A stretch of DNA of 11,218 bases from JAGQUL01 sp039811765. Its GTDB lineage: Bacteria; Actinomycetota; Thermoleophilia; Gaiellales; SKUG01. Each line of letters starts with the position of its first letter. The stretch's first letter is position 1. The notes beneath the pieces were generated by a model. It saw only the letters and a program-made list of their open reading frames with translations, made no database searches and was not told where the DNA came from. This document shows positions 1 through 6,921 of the stretch, piece after piece. A program made the position numbers and the translations under genes. The stretch spans positions 1-11,218 of the forward strand of contig JBDHZF010000081.1 in the NCBI GenBank assembly GCA_039811765.1. The letters are read 5' to 3'.

Positions 1-2
1 GC

Positions 3-530
3 ACGCCGCACAACGTGGGCTTCGACGTGGTCGACCAGCTCGCGGCCGAGACGCGCGCGAGCCTCGTCGCCAAGCACGAGGGGCTGTACGGCGTGGGGCA
101 GGTGCATGACGCCGATGGCGACGTCGCGCTGCTCAAACCGCTCACCTACATGAACCTCAGCGGACGCAGCGTGAAGCCCGCGATGCACAAGCTGCAGTTG
201 CAACCCGCGCGCGTGCTGGTGGTGCACGACGAGATCGATCTGCCGTTCGGGCAAGTGCAGGTGAAGGTCGGCGGCGGGCTCGCCGGCCACAACGGATTGA
301 AGTCGATCACCGATTCGTTGTCCACGAAGGAGTTCGTGCGCGTGCGTGCGGGCGTCGGGCGGCCCGGCCTGGGCGATCGTCGCCCGATCCGCGACTGGAT
401 CCTCTCCAGCTGGGACCAGTCGCCCGACGAGGTGCGCATGCTCGTGGACAGCGCGGCGGCAGCCGTCGAACTGGTCGTGCGCCGCGGCGTGCGCGCCGCG
501 ATGAACACGGTCAACGTGCGCGATTCGTAA
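3..530 (+). CDS. pth: Peptidyl-tRNA hydrolase, 3' part (5' end cut by window)
   Basis: The enzyme cleaves the ester bond of peptidyl-tRNAs that drop off the ribosome and so recycles tRNA in the cytoplasm. The reading frame is open from base 3 and begins with TPHNVGF, the family's TRHNxGF block that carries the catalytic His (codon at 9-11). The true start therefore lies some 20 codons upstream, outside the window. Further family motifs follow in order: LLKPLTYMNLSG (Asn contacting the substrate), VVHDEIDLPFG (the Asp that assists the catalytic His), GGGLAGHNGLKSI and GVGRPG. The C terminus (RRGVRAAMNTVN) has normal length, ending at TAA 528-530. The stop codon touches a 22-base palindrome belonging to the next module. 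In related bacteria pth usually lies close to mfd; here a toxin-antitoxin pair separates them. Identity is certain; only the N terminus is missing. Confidence 0.95.
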   Translation, partial: TPHNVGFDVVDQLAAETRASLVAKHEGLYGVGQVHDADGDVALLKPLTYMNLSGRSVKPAMHKLQLQPARVLVVHDEIDLPFGQVQVKVGGGLAGHNGLKSITDSLSTKEFVRVRAGVGRPGLGDRRPIRDWILSSWDQSPDEVRMLVDSAAAAVELVVRRGVRAAMNTVNVRDS

Positions 531-551
531 CCATGGTCACATGACCATGGT
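530..551. promoter_or_regulatory. 22-base palindrome, probable toxin-antitoxin operator
   Basis: The arms ACCATGGTCA (530-539) and TGACCATGGT (542-551) are perfect inverted repeats around a 2-base centre. The element starts on the last base of the pth stop codon and ends on the first base of the -10 hexamer of the antitoxin gene, so a bound protein would block RNA polymerase. Phd/YefM antitoxins are known to repress their own promoters by binding short palindromes as dimers, so this is very likely the operator. A terminator for pth is less likely: the spacer is too short for an RNA loop unless inner pairs open, and no T-tract follows. Confidence 0.75.
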
Positions 552-556
552 ACGAT
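551..556 (+). promoter_or_regulatory. -10 element for the antitoxin gene, probably leaderless transcript
   Basis: TACGAT fits the actinobacterial TAnnnT hexamer. Six bases separate it from the ATG at 563, so transcription should begin at or next to the A of the start codon, giving a leaderless mRNA. No Shine-Dalgarno sequence is visible upstream of the ATG, which agrees with this. No good -35 hexamer is visible; the position where it would lie is the pth stop codon and the left arm of the palindrome. Confidence 0.55.
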
Positions 557-562
557 AAGTGC

Positions 563-814
563 ATGAGGCAGATCTCCGCGTCGAAGTTCAAGGCCACGTG
601 TCTCGCGCTGATGGACGAGGTCCAACGCACGGGCGAACCGATCGTCATCACCAAGCGCGGCAAGCCAATCGGGCAGTTCCAGCCGATCTCGAGCGACCCG
701 CCACCCAAGCGCAAGCTCGGCGGCATGGCAGGGACGGTGAAGTACGCGGAAGGATTCGATTTCACGGCGCCTTCGGGCGCTGAAAACGACTGGGGCTGGG
801 AGTGGCCCGAGTGA
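563..814 (+). CDS. Phd/YefM-type antitoxin of a type II toxin-antitoxin module
   Basis: This 83-aa protein should neutralise the PIN toxin encoded next to it and repress its own operon. Residues 1-42 (starting MRQISASKFKATCLALMDEV, then ITKRGKPIGQFQPI) are the standard Phd/YefM DNA-binding fold: an N-terminal SxFKA helix, the long helix, and the beta pair VITKRGKPI. Residues 43-83 form the usual disordered toxin-binding half, with a basic PPPKRKLGG stretch, GTVKY, and a tryptophan-rich acidic end (DWGWEWPE). The ATG at 563 is chosen because the family start motif follows directly and a -10 hexamer lies 6 bases upstream. Its stop TGA (812-814) overlaps the toxin start GTG (811-813), so toxin translation probably depends on antitoxin translation. 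Family assignment is by motif recognition only; no specific gene name is justified. Confidence 0.9.
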   Translation: MRQISASKFKATCLALMDEVQRTGEPIVITKRGKPIGQFQPISSDPPPKRKLGGMAGTVKYAEGFDFTAPSGAENDWGWEWPE

Positions 815-1203
815 AGTTCATATTGGACACGCACACATGGGTGTGGTCGATCGAGCAGCCCAATCGCCTCGCGCCACGGATCCGCGACATCGTGGAGGGC
901 GGAGAACACGAGTTGGCGCTGTCGTGCATCACGTATTGGGAGATGGAATTCCTCGATCGCAAAGGGCAGGTCGATTTCGGCGGCGATGTGCGCTCGTGGA
1001 TCGAGTTCGCCCACGGTGAATATCCGGTGACTGAGATTCCGATCGATCGCCGGATCGCCTTGGACAGCCAGTCGCCGGACCTCCCGGGCAAGGACCCGGC
1101 CGATCGCTTCATCGCCGCGACCACCCGTGTGACGGACGCGATCCTGCTGACGCACGACCAGCGTTTGCTCGATTCGTCGGCGGTGCCCACGCTCGCGATC
1201 TGA
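811..1203 (+). CDS. PIN-domain (VapC-like) ribonuclease toxin
   Basis: This is a predicted Mg2+-dependent endoribonuclease toxin of 130 aa, the usual size of a single PIN domain. The acidic active-site set is complete: Asp6 in KFILDTHTWVW, Glu44 in TYWEMEFL, Asp98 in DPADRFIAA and Asp116 in LLTHDQRLLD. The toxin should therefore be active rather than decayed. PIN toxins usually cut tRNA or rRNA, but the target cannot be read from sequence. I choose GTG 811 rather than the in-frame GTG 802 (which would add MAR) because GTG 811 forms the GTGA overlap with the antitoxin stop and has GGGAG (798-802) 8 bases upstream. A Phd/YefM antitoxin paired with a PIN toxin is a known combination. The gene ends 21 bases before mfd, so read-through of the module into mfd is possible. 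Confidence 0.9.
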   Translation: MKFILDTHTWVWSIEQPNRLAPRIRDIVEGGEHELALSCITYWEMEFLDRKGQVDFGGDVRSWIEFAHGEYPVTEIPIDRRIALDSQSPDLPGKDPADRFIAATTRVTDAILLTHDQRLLDSSAVPTLAI

Positions 1204-1210
1204 CCTGCGA

Positions 1211-1216
1211 TAGCCT
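1211..1216 (+). promoter_or_regulatory. Candidate -10 element for mfd, near-leaderless
   Basis: TAGCCT matches TAnnnT. It lies in the 21-base gap between the toxin stop and the mfd start, with 8 bases from its end to GTG 1225. Transcription would begin within about two bases of the start codon. No Shine-Dalgarno sequence precedes GTG 1225, which favours a leaderless mfd message. No convincing -35 element is visible, so the call rests on the hexamer and its spacing alone. Confidence 0.4.
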
Positions 1217-1224
1217 GTGGTGTC

Positions 1225-4200
1225 GTGACCGCTCCGTCTTCCATCGCTGTTCGTGGCACTGCTGCCACGCCGCTCCTGCCCGTGGCGGCCGCGGCCGCTG
1301 CGAACCCAGCCGTCGAGGCGTGGGTCGCCGATGTGCGATCCGACGCGGATTCCGGTGCCGGTTCGGCGCGAGCGGGCGAGCAGGTCCTGCCGCTGTTGCT
1401 CGCCGCGGCGAACCTCGGACCGCTCGGCGCGGGCGGCGAGTTCGCTCCGGTAGACGAGCGGCCGATCCTGCTCGTGGTCGAAAGCGATGCGGACGCGGAG
1501 CGATGGGCCGAAGCGGCCGGCTGGTACGTGGGCGCCGATCGAGCCGCAGCGTACGTGTCGCGATCGGTACAGTACGGATCCGGCGTGGCACCGTCTCCAG
1601 CGCGCGTGGGTCTTCGCGAGCGAGCGCGTCGCGTTGCGCGCGCGAACGGCATCGTCGTGGCGTCGATGGCGGCGTTGCTGGAACGCGTGCCGCACGCAGC
1701 CTCGCGCCCCGAGCCGGTCGTCGTCACGACCACGGACACCATCGATCGCGACGAACTCGTGCGACGCCTGATCGACGCCGGATACGAGCGCGTGGAGCAG
1801 GCGGACGAGCGCGGGCAGCTCGCGGTGCGCGGCGACATCGTCGACGTGTACGGCACCACGACGCAGTATCCGGTTCGCATCGAGTTGTTCGACGACGAAG
1901 TCGAGGCAATTCGCCAGTTCTCGCCGTACACGCAGCGTTCGCTCGGCGCGCTCGATCGCATCGAGTTGATGCCCGCGAGCGAAGCGGTGGGCTTGGGCAG
2001 CGCCAGTGGTTGGTGGGATTCCCATCACGACGGCGAATCGCCGGAAGACCCCGTGATCGACGCGGCCGACGGTCGCCTCGAAGCCGCGTGGGACGCGCTC
2101 TCGGACGCGCACTTGCTGCTGTGGAACGGCGCGGGCGTGCAGCGCGAAGCCGACGATCTGCTCGCCGACCTGGAAGCGTCGATCGCGCACGTTCCGGACG
2201 GCGCCTACGTCGACCGTGTGCAGATCGCGAAACTGCTCGCCGCCGCGGATCGACTCGATGCGCTCGCGGTAGGCCAGCCGCACTCGTTCGAGGCGCAGCT
2301 TCCGGTGTTCGGATCGGTTGGCTTCGCAGAAGCGGAGAACGAACTCGCGGGACTCGTCAACCGCGGCTTGCGGGTCGTCGTCACGTTTCCGCACGCGGGC
2401 CACCTAGGACGCACGAACAAGCAGCTGCGCAAGGTCGACGGCCACGAACTGCACAAGACGCCGCTTCGCCTTCCCACGAGCGACGACGAGCTGGCCGCCG
2501 AGCGCGACGCGAATTCCGGACGCCCCGAGGCATGGTTGGCGATCTCCACGCTCGCGAACGGCTTCGTCTCCAAGCAGCTCGGGCTCGCAGTCGTGCCGAG
2601 CGGGCGCCTGTTCCGCACGCGCGCGACCGGCACCGATGCCGGCGCCGCCGGGGCGAGCGGCCGCATCGGCCAAGCGATGCAGGCGTTCACCAGCCTGCGC
2701 TTGGGCGACTACGTGGTGCACGAAGACCACGGCGTGGCGCGCTTCGCCGGCTTCGAGACCAAGACCGTCGCCGGCGTCACTCGCGACTACCTGAAGCTCG
2801 ACTTCAAGGGCGACGACAAGGTGTTCGTCCCCCATGAGCAGATGGGCAAAGTCACGCGCTACGTGGGCGCGGACGGTGGCGCGCCGACGCTCAGCAAGCT
2901 CGGCGGCAAGCGTTGGGACCAGCTCAAGAACCGCGCCAAGCAGGCCGTGTTCGAACTCGCCGGCGAGCTGCTCGCGCTGTATGCGAAGCGATCGCGCGCG
3001 GCAGGGCACGCGTTCCCCGAGGATGACGAGGTGATGGAGCGGTTCGAGCTCGCGTTCCCGTACGAGGAGACCGAGGACCAGCTCACTGCGATCGGCGCGG
3101 TGAAGCACGACCTCGAACAGCCGCACCCGATGGATCGATTGATCGTCGGCGACGTGGGCTTTGGCAAGACCGAAGTAGCGATGCGCGCCGCGGTGAAAGC
3201 GGTGTCCGGCGGTCGGCAGGTGATGGTGCTCGTGCCCACCACGGTGCTCGCCGACCAACACCTGCGTTCCTTCCGCGAACGCATCGGCGAATTGCCAGTC
3301 ACCGTCGACATGGTGAGTCGTTTCCGCACGCCCAAGGACACCAAGCGGATCCTCGAGGAGTTCGGCGCGGGCAAGGTCGACATCCTCATCGGCACGCACC
3401 GAATCCTGAGTCGCGACGTGCTGCCAAAGGACCTCGGCTTGGTGATCGTGGACGAGGAGCAGCGTTTCGGTGTGGCGCAGAAGGAGCTGCTGCGCCAGAT
3501 GCGCCTCGAAGTGGACGTGCTCGCGCTCAGCGCAACGCCGATTCCGCGCACGCTGCACATGAGCCTTGCCGGGATCCGCGACATCACCGTGATCGAGACT
3601 GCGCCGCATGGTCGCCGACCGATCGCCACGCACGTGGGCGAGTACGACGAACAGCTCGTGAAGATGGCGATCGAACGCGAGCTGCAGCGCGATGGGCAAG
3701 TGTTCGTCCTGCACAACCGCGTGGAGACGATTGACGAGGCCGCGGCGAAGATTCGTCAGATCGTGCCTGACGCGCGCGTGGCGGTGGGGCACGGGCAGAT
3801 GAGCGAGAAACAGCTCGAAAGCGTGATGCTCGGGTTGATGCGTCGCGACTTCGACGTGCTCGTGGCGACGACGATCATCGAATCGGGTCTCGACGTGCCC
3901 ACCGCGAACACGCTGGTGATTGATCGAGCGGACGCGCTCGGCATGAGCCAGCTCTACCAGATTCGTGGGCGCGTGGGGCGCTCCGAGCGCAGCGCGCACG
4001 CGTATTTGTTCTATCCGAGCGCGCGCGAATTGAGCGAGGAGGCGCGTGCGCGCTTGACCACGCTGTCGGACTTCACCGATCTCGGCTCAGGCTCGAAGAT
4101 CGCGATGCGCGACCTCGAGCTGCGCGGCGCGGGCAACCTGCTGGGTGCGGAGCAGTCCGGGCACGTGGCCGCGATCGGCTTCGAGCTGTACATGGACATG

Positions 4201-4683
4201 CTCCAAGCCGCCGTGGCCGACATGAGCGGCGAACCGATCGTCGAAGAACAATCCGCGCTGATCGAGACGAAGCTGCACGCGTACGTACCCGCCGACTACG
4301 TGGCCAGCGAGGCGATCAAGATCGATTTGCATCGACGGATTGCGCTGGCGCGCAGCGAGGAGTCGCTGGAGACGCTGCTCGAAGAACTCGTGGATCGATT
4401 CGGCGAGGTGCCCGAGCCGGTCGCGAACCTCGTCGACCTCGGGCGAGTGCGCTTGCTGCTGCAGCGCATCGGCGCGCGCCGGATCGTGGTGGGCACGCCG
4501 AAGGTGGCGTTCGCGCCCGTCAACCTCAGCTCCACGCAGCTCGGCTACCTAAAGGCCGACGCGCCGTGGGCCGTCTACAACGCGAACTCCGGCGAACTCG
4601 CCGTGCGCGTGCTCAAGCGCGAGGAAGCCGCCCCGAAGGCGATCGAGCTGCTGCGCGCCACTGCGCGAATCCTCGGCCGCTAG
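1225..4683 (+). CDS. mfd: Transcription-repair coupling factor Mfd
   Basis: Mfd is a DNA translocase that pushes RNA polymerase stalled at lesions off the template and recruits UvrA for nucleotide excision repair. The 1152 aa match the usual length (about 1150), so no domain is missing. Order: the N-terminal UvrB-like region including RGDIVDVY (202-209); the RNA-polymerase-interacting domain starting LRLGDYVVHEDHGVARF (from 491); helicase motif Walker A GDVGFGKT (642-649); Walker B DEEQ (743-746); SATPIPRTL; motif VI RGRVGRS (914-920); the translocation motif around RDLELRGAGNLLG (from 962); and the C-terminal D7 domain that autoinhibits the protein. The GTG start has no in-frame alternative that preserves the expected N terminus and no Shine-Dalgarno; a -10 hexamer 8 bases upstream suggests leaderless translation. 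The first 75 residues are rich in Ala, Gly and Pro and weakly conserved. Confidence 0.97.
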   Translation: MTAPSSIAVRGTAATPLLPVAAAAAANPAVEAWVADVRSDADSGAGSARAGEQVLPLLLAAANLGPLGAGGEFAPVDERPILLVVESDADAERWAEAAGWYVGADRAAAYVSRSVQYGSGVAPSPARVGLRERARRVARANGIVVASMAALLERVPHAASRPEPVVVTTTDTIDRDELVRRLIDAGYERVEQADERGQLAVRGDIVDVYGTTTQYPVRIELFDDEVEAIRQFSPYTQRSLGALDRIELMPASEAVGLGSASGWWDSHHDGESPEDPVIDAADGRLEAAWDALSDAHLLLWNGAGVQREADDLLADLEASIAHVPDGAYVDRVQIAKLLAAADRLDALAVGQPHSFEAQLPVFGSVGFAEAENELAGLVNRGLRVVVTFPHAGHLGRTNKQLRKVDGHELHKTPLRLPTSDDELAAERDANSGRPEAWLAISTLANGFVSKQLGLAVVPSGRLFRTRATGTDAGAAGASGRIGQAMQAFTSLRLGDYVVHEDHGVARFAGFETKTVAGVTRDYLKLDFKGDDKVFVPHEQMGKVTRYVGADGGAPTLSKLGGKRWDQLKNRAKQAVFELAGELLALYAKRSRAAGHAFPEDDEVMERFELAFPYEETEDQLTAIGAVKHDLEQPHPMDRLIVGDVGFGKTEVAMRAAVKAVSGGRQVMVLVPTTVLADQHLRSFRERIGELPVTVDMVSRFRTPKDTKRILEEFGAGKVDILIGTHRILSRDVLPKDLGLVIVDEEQRFGVAQKELLRQMRLEVDVLALSATPIPRTLHMSLAGIRDITVIETAPHGRRPIATHVGEYDEQLVKMAIERELQRDGQVFVLHNRVETIDEAAAKIRQIVPDARVAVGHGQMSEKQLESVMLGLMRRDFDVLVATTIIESGLDVPTANTLVIDRADALGMSQLYQIRGRVGRSERSAHAYLFYPSARELSEEARARLTTLSDFTDLGSGSKIAMRDLELRGAGNLLGAEQSGHVAAIGFELYMDMLQAAVADMSGEPIVEEQSALIETKLHAYVPADYVASEAIKIDLHRRIALARSEESLETLLEELVDRFGEVPEPVANLVDLGRVRLLLQRIGARRIVVGTPKVAFAPVNLSSTQLGYLKADAPWAVYNANSGELAVRVLKREEAAPKAIELLRATARILGR

Positions 4684-4737
4684 CGAGGCGTGGCCGTCAT
4701 CACGTGAACCGAGACCGCGCTTCGGGGAACTCGGACC

Positions 4738-4766
4738 ATGACTGCGGGGAGCGGTATTGGTAGGTT
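4738..4766 (+). promoter_or_regulatory. Promoter of the isomerase-mazG-unknown unit
   Basis: ATGACT (4738-4743; 4 of 6 to TTGACA) and TAGGTT (4761-4766; TAnnnT) are separated by exactly 17 bases in the 154-base gap after mfd. The predicted transcript start near 4773 gives a leader of about 65 bases. That leader holds a small hairpin (GCGCAC 4777-4782 with GTGCGC 4793-4798) and a Shine-Dalgarno sequence. Nothing else with support is visible in the gap; a convincing mfd terminator with a T-tract is absent. Confidence 0.45.
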
Positions 4767-4822
4767 CCTCGCCGTTGCGCACACGACCAATGGTGCGCGC
4801 CCATGATTCCAGGTTCCAACTG

Positions 4823-4829
4823 AAGGAAG
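4823..4829 (+). promoter_or_regulatory. Ribosome binding site fixing the isomerase start
   Basis: AAGGAAG lies 8 bases before ATG 4838. It selects this ATG over the upstream in-frame TTG at 4757, which would put 27 unrelated residues ahead of a clean lipoprotein signal. Confidence 0.7.
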
Positions 4830-4837
4830 TTTCCGCA

Positions 4838-6013
4838 ATGCGCCTCGTACGGATCACTGCCCGCACGATTCTCCCGCTCGCGCTCGCCGCGTTCATCGCC
4901 ACGGGTTGCGACGGCTCGTCGCTCGGCGGCGGCATCCCGTCGAACGCGATCTGCACGGTCGACGGCACCGCGATCCGCAAGTCCGATTTCGACCGGATGT
5001 GGTCGACGGCGCAGAACGGCTACAAGCAGCAGGGGACCGAGTTCCCGAAGAAGGGCACGACCGAGTACTCGGACCTGCGCAACCAGCTCGTCGACTACAT
5101 GATCCAGCAGAAGCTGCTGATCAACCAATCCGAGAAGTTCGGCATCGAGATCTCCGACAAGGACATCGACAAGGGCGTCAAGGATCTCAAGAAGCAGGTC
5201 GCGAACGGCGACGAGAAGGAATTCGAGAAGCAGATGAAGGCCGCGGGCTACACGATGGAGCAGGTCCGCAAGGACATCGAGTTCGAGCTGCTCTCGAAGA
5301 AGCTGTACGCCCGTGTGGTGAAGGACATCGAGATCTCCGACAAGGAAGCCAAGAAGTTCTACAACGAGAACAAGGACCAGTTCACCACGAAGGAATCGCG
5401 CGCGGTGTCGCACATCCTCGTGAAGGACAAGGCCAAGGCGCAGTCGATCTACGAGCAGGTGAAGGACGGCAACGAGAAGACGTTCGCCAAGCTCGCGAAG
5501 GCGAACTCGACCGATCCCGGCTCGAAGGACAAGGGCGGCGACCTGGGCGAGATCCAGCGTGGCCAGACCGTGCCGGAGTTCGACAAGGCCGCGTTCGCGC
5601 TCAAGACGGGCGAGGTCTCCGAGCCGGTGAAGTCCGACTACGGCTATCACGTGATCCTCGCGACCGGCGACATCAAGCCGGAGAGCGTCAAGAAGTTCGA
5701 CGACGTGAAGAGCGACATCAAGAAGCAGCTCAAGAGCCAGCAGGAAGGCGATCGCTACAACGAGTGGATCAAGGACATTCGCAAGGACGCGGAGAACGAC
5801 GTCGAGTGTCGCGACGCCTACACGTGGACCCAGACCCAGACCGAGGACGAGAAGGCCAAGTCCACGAAGGAAGCCGAGAAGAAGGCCAAGGAAGCTGCCA
5901 AGAGCGACGAGGACGCCAAGTCGGACGATGACGCGAAGGACGACGACGCCAAGGCGGACGACGCCAAGTCGGATGCCGACGCGAAGGACGATTCGAGCAG
6001 CGAGGACAAGTGA
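4838..6013 (+). CDS. Lipoprotein parvulin-type peptidyl-prolyl isomerase (PrsA/SurA-like)
   Basis: This is a predicted membrane-anchored extracytoplasmic foldase of 391 aa that isomerises X-Pro bonds in secreted proteins. Residues 1-23 are a signal peptide (RLVR start, hydrophobic core, lipobox IATGC) and Cys24 is the predicted lipidated residue. A SurA_N-like chaperone domain follows (VDGTAIRKSDFDRMW onward, to about 185), with the lysine-rich helices typical of PrsA/SurA relatives. The parvulin domain spans about 188-285: SHILVKDKAKAQ with His192, NSTDPGSKDKGGDLG, VPEFDKAAFALKTGEVSEPV and YGYHVILA with His271. Residues 336-391 form a charged, probably disordered tail of Asp/Ala/Lys repeats, not a normal part of the family. 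Cys39 and Cys324 are the only other cysteines noted at the edges of the chaperone and parvulin regions and could pair. The stop overlaps the mazG start by 4 bases. Confidence 0.88.
   Translation: MRLVRITARTILPLALAAFIATGCDGSSLGGGIPSNAICTVDGTAIRKSDFDRMWSTAQNGYKQQGTEFPKKGTTEYSDLRNQLVDYMIQQKLLINQSEKFGIEISDKDIDKGVKDLKKQVANGDEKEFEKQMKAAGYTMEQVRKDIEFELLSKKLYARVVKDIEISDKEAKKFYNENKDQFTTKESRAVSHILVKDKAKAQSIYEQVKDGNEKTFAKLAKANSTDPGSKDKGGDLGEIQRGQTVPEFDKAAFALKTGEVSEPVKSDYGYHVILATGDIKPESVKKFDDVKSDIKKQLKSQQEGDRYNEWIKDIRKDAENDVECRDAYTWTQTQTEDEKAKSTKEAEKKAKEAAKSDEDAKSDDDAKDDDAKADDAKSDADAKDDSSSEDK
5143..5163 (+). repeat. 21-base direct repeat, copy 1 (inside isomerase gene)
   Basis: This is identical to 5326-5346, 183 bases downstream in the same frame. 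It begins CATCGAGATC and encodes IEISDK followed by an acidic residue, at the start of a helix-rich segment of the chaperone domain. It reflects either an internal peptide repeat or strong codon preference. Confidence 0.6.
5326..5346 (+). repeat. 21-base direct repeat, copy 2 (inside isomerase gene)
   Basis: This is the second exact copy of 5143-5163, again encoding IEISDK. It marks the last chaperone helix just before the parvulin domain. The flanks differ immediately on both sides, so only the short peptide motif is shared. Confidence 0.6.
5906..5986 (+). repeat. Imperfect tandem repeat encoding Asp-rich xDDAK units
   Basis: Five consecutive 15- or 18-base units encode DEDAK, SDDDAK, DDDAK, ADDAK and SDADAK (isomerase residues 357-383). 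Unit lengths stay multiples of three, so expansion or contraction would keep the frame. The repeat alternates negative patches with single lysines and has no aromatic residue. It is likely an unstructured spacer or a surface that interacts with wall polymers or cations. Confidence 0.75.
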
Positions 6014-6921
6014 CGACAGTCCCCGTTCCGAAGTTGGAAGATCGTGACGGCGGCGCCCTCGGCGCCGCCGTCGCTGCGCTGTGGCAGCTCACGCTGCTGC
6101 TGCGCGAGCATTGTCCATGGGACCAGGCGCAGACGGCAGGCACGATCGTGCCGCACACGCTGGAGGAGGCGTGGGAGGTCGCCGACGCGGCACGGGCCGC
6201 CGAAATGGCGATCGCCGCAGGCGAGGATCTGGATCTCGCCGATCTCGAGGACGAACTCGGCGACCTGCTCTTTCAAGTGAGTTTTCTCGCGATGTGGTGC
6301 GGCGAGCGCACGGGCGGCGCGATCGACATGGGTAGCGTGGCAAAACGGATCTTCGACAAGCTCGTGCGGCGTCACCCGCACGTGTTCGGTTCCGAGGCGA
6401 GCGGCGACACCGAGCCGCAGGTCGAGGCGCAGACCGCGGACGAAGTGCTCGTGCACTGGAATCGCATCAAGCGCGACCGCGAGGAGCGATCGCTCTTCGG
6501 TGGCATCCCGAACTCGATGCCGCCGCTTGCGCGTGCGCGCAAAGTGCAGTCGAAAGCCGCGGGCATCGGATTCGAATACGGCGACATTCGAGGCGCGCTC
6601 GCCGATCTCGAATCCGAAGTGGGGGAGCTTCGCGAAGCGATCGACGCCGCCGAGCGGGCGGGATCGATGCCGAGCGGCAGCGGCGATCTGCCCGATCCGC
6701 ACGTGGAGTCCGAACTGGGCGACGTGCTGTACGCGGCGGTGAACGTGGCTCGCTTCGCGCGGGTCGAGCCCGAACTCGCGGTCGCCGATTCAACGCGAAC
6801 GTTCCAACAGCGCGTCGAGCGAGCGATCGAACTGGCGGACGCCGACGGCGAAGATTTCGCGCAATTGCAATTGGACGATCAGGAACGTTGGTACCAGCGC
6901 GCGAAGGAGACCCTGCGATGA
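6010..6921 (+). CDS. mazG: Nucleoside triphosphate pyrophosphohydrolase MazG
   Basis: MazG hydrolyses (d)NTPs to NMP and pyrophosphate in the cytoplasm; it cleans aberrant nucleotides and, in some bacteria, limits (p)ppGpp-related stress. The 303-aa protein has the two-copy MazG architecture. Copy 1 contains CPWDQ (35-39), the EExxE helix LEEAWE (Glu52, Glu53, Glu56) and ExxD in DELGD (Glu82-Asp85). A linker follows (WNRIKRDRE, then IPNSMPPLARARKVQSKAA and GIGFEYGD, all family hallmarks). Copy 2 contains ESEVGEL (Glu201, Glu203, Glu206) and SELGDVL (Glu235-Asp238). The metal-binding acidic residues are thus present in both copies. In copy 2 the second position of the EExxE motif pairs with a Ser rather than a Glu, a minor variation. 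The GTG start overlaps the isomerase stop (GTGA); GAGGA lies 3 bases upstream, so translational coupling is expected. Its end overlaps the next gene by ATGA. Confidence 0.95.
   Translation: MTTVPVPKLEDRDGGALGAAVAALWQLTLLLREHCPWDQAQTAGTIVPHTLEEAWEVADAARAAEMAIAAGEDLDLADLEDELGDLLFQVSFLAMWCGERTGGAIDMGSVAKRIFDKLVRRHPHVFGSEASGDTEPQVEAQTADEVLVHWNRIKRDREERSLFGGIPNSMPPLARARKVQSKAAGIGFEYGDIRGALADLESEVGELREAIDAAERAGSMPSGSGDLPDPHVESELGDVLYAAVNVARFARVEPELAVADSTRTFQQRVERAIELADADGEDFAQLQLDDQERWYQRAKETLR

Noticed and set aside
511..2403. Long minus-strand open frame of 630 codons opposite the toxin-antitoxin module and mfd
   Set aside because: It is antisense to genes with clear motifs, has an Arg/His/Val-rich composition typical of reverse frames in GC-rich DNA, and shows no recognisable domain or ribosome binding site.
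2404..3999. Minus-strand open frame of 531 codons opposite mfd
   Set aside because: It mirrors the helicase region of mfd; its His/Arg/Leu/Val bias arises from reading GC-rich codons backwards.
4684..4837. Terminator for mfd in the 154-base gap (CCGAG 4709-4713 with CTCGG 4730-4734)
   Set aside because: The stem is short, interrupted by an internal loop, and has no T-tract, so I cannot support it as a terminator.
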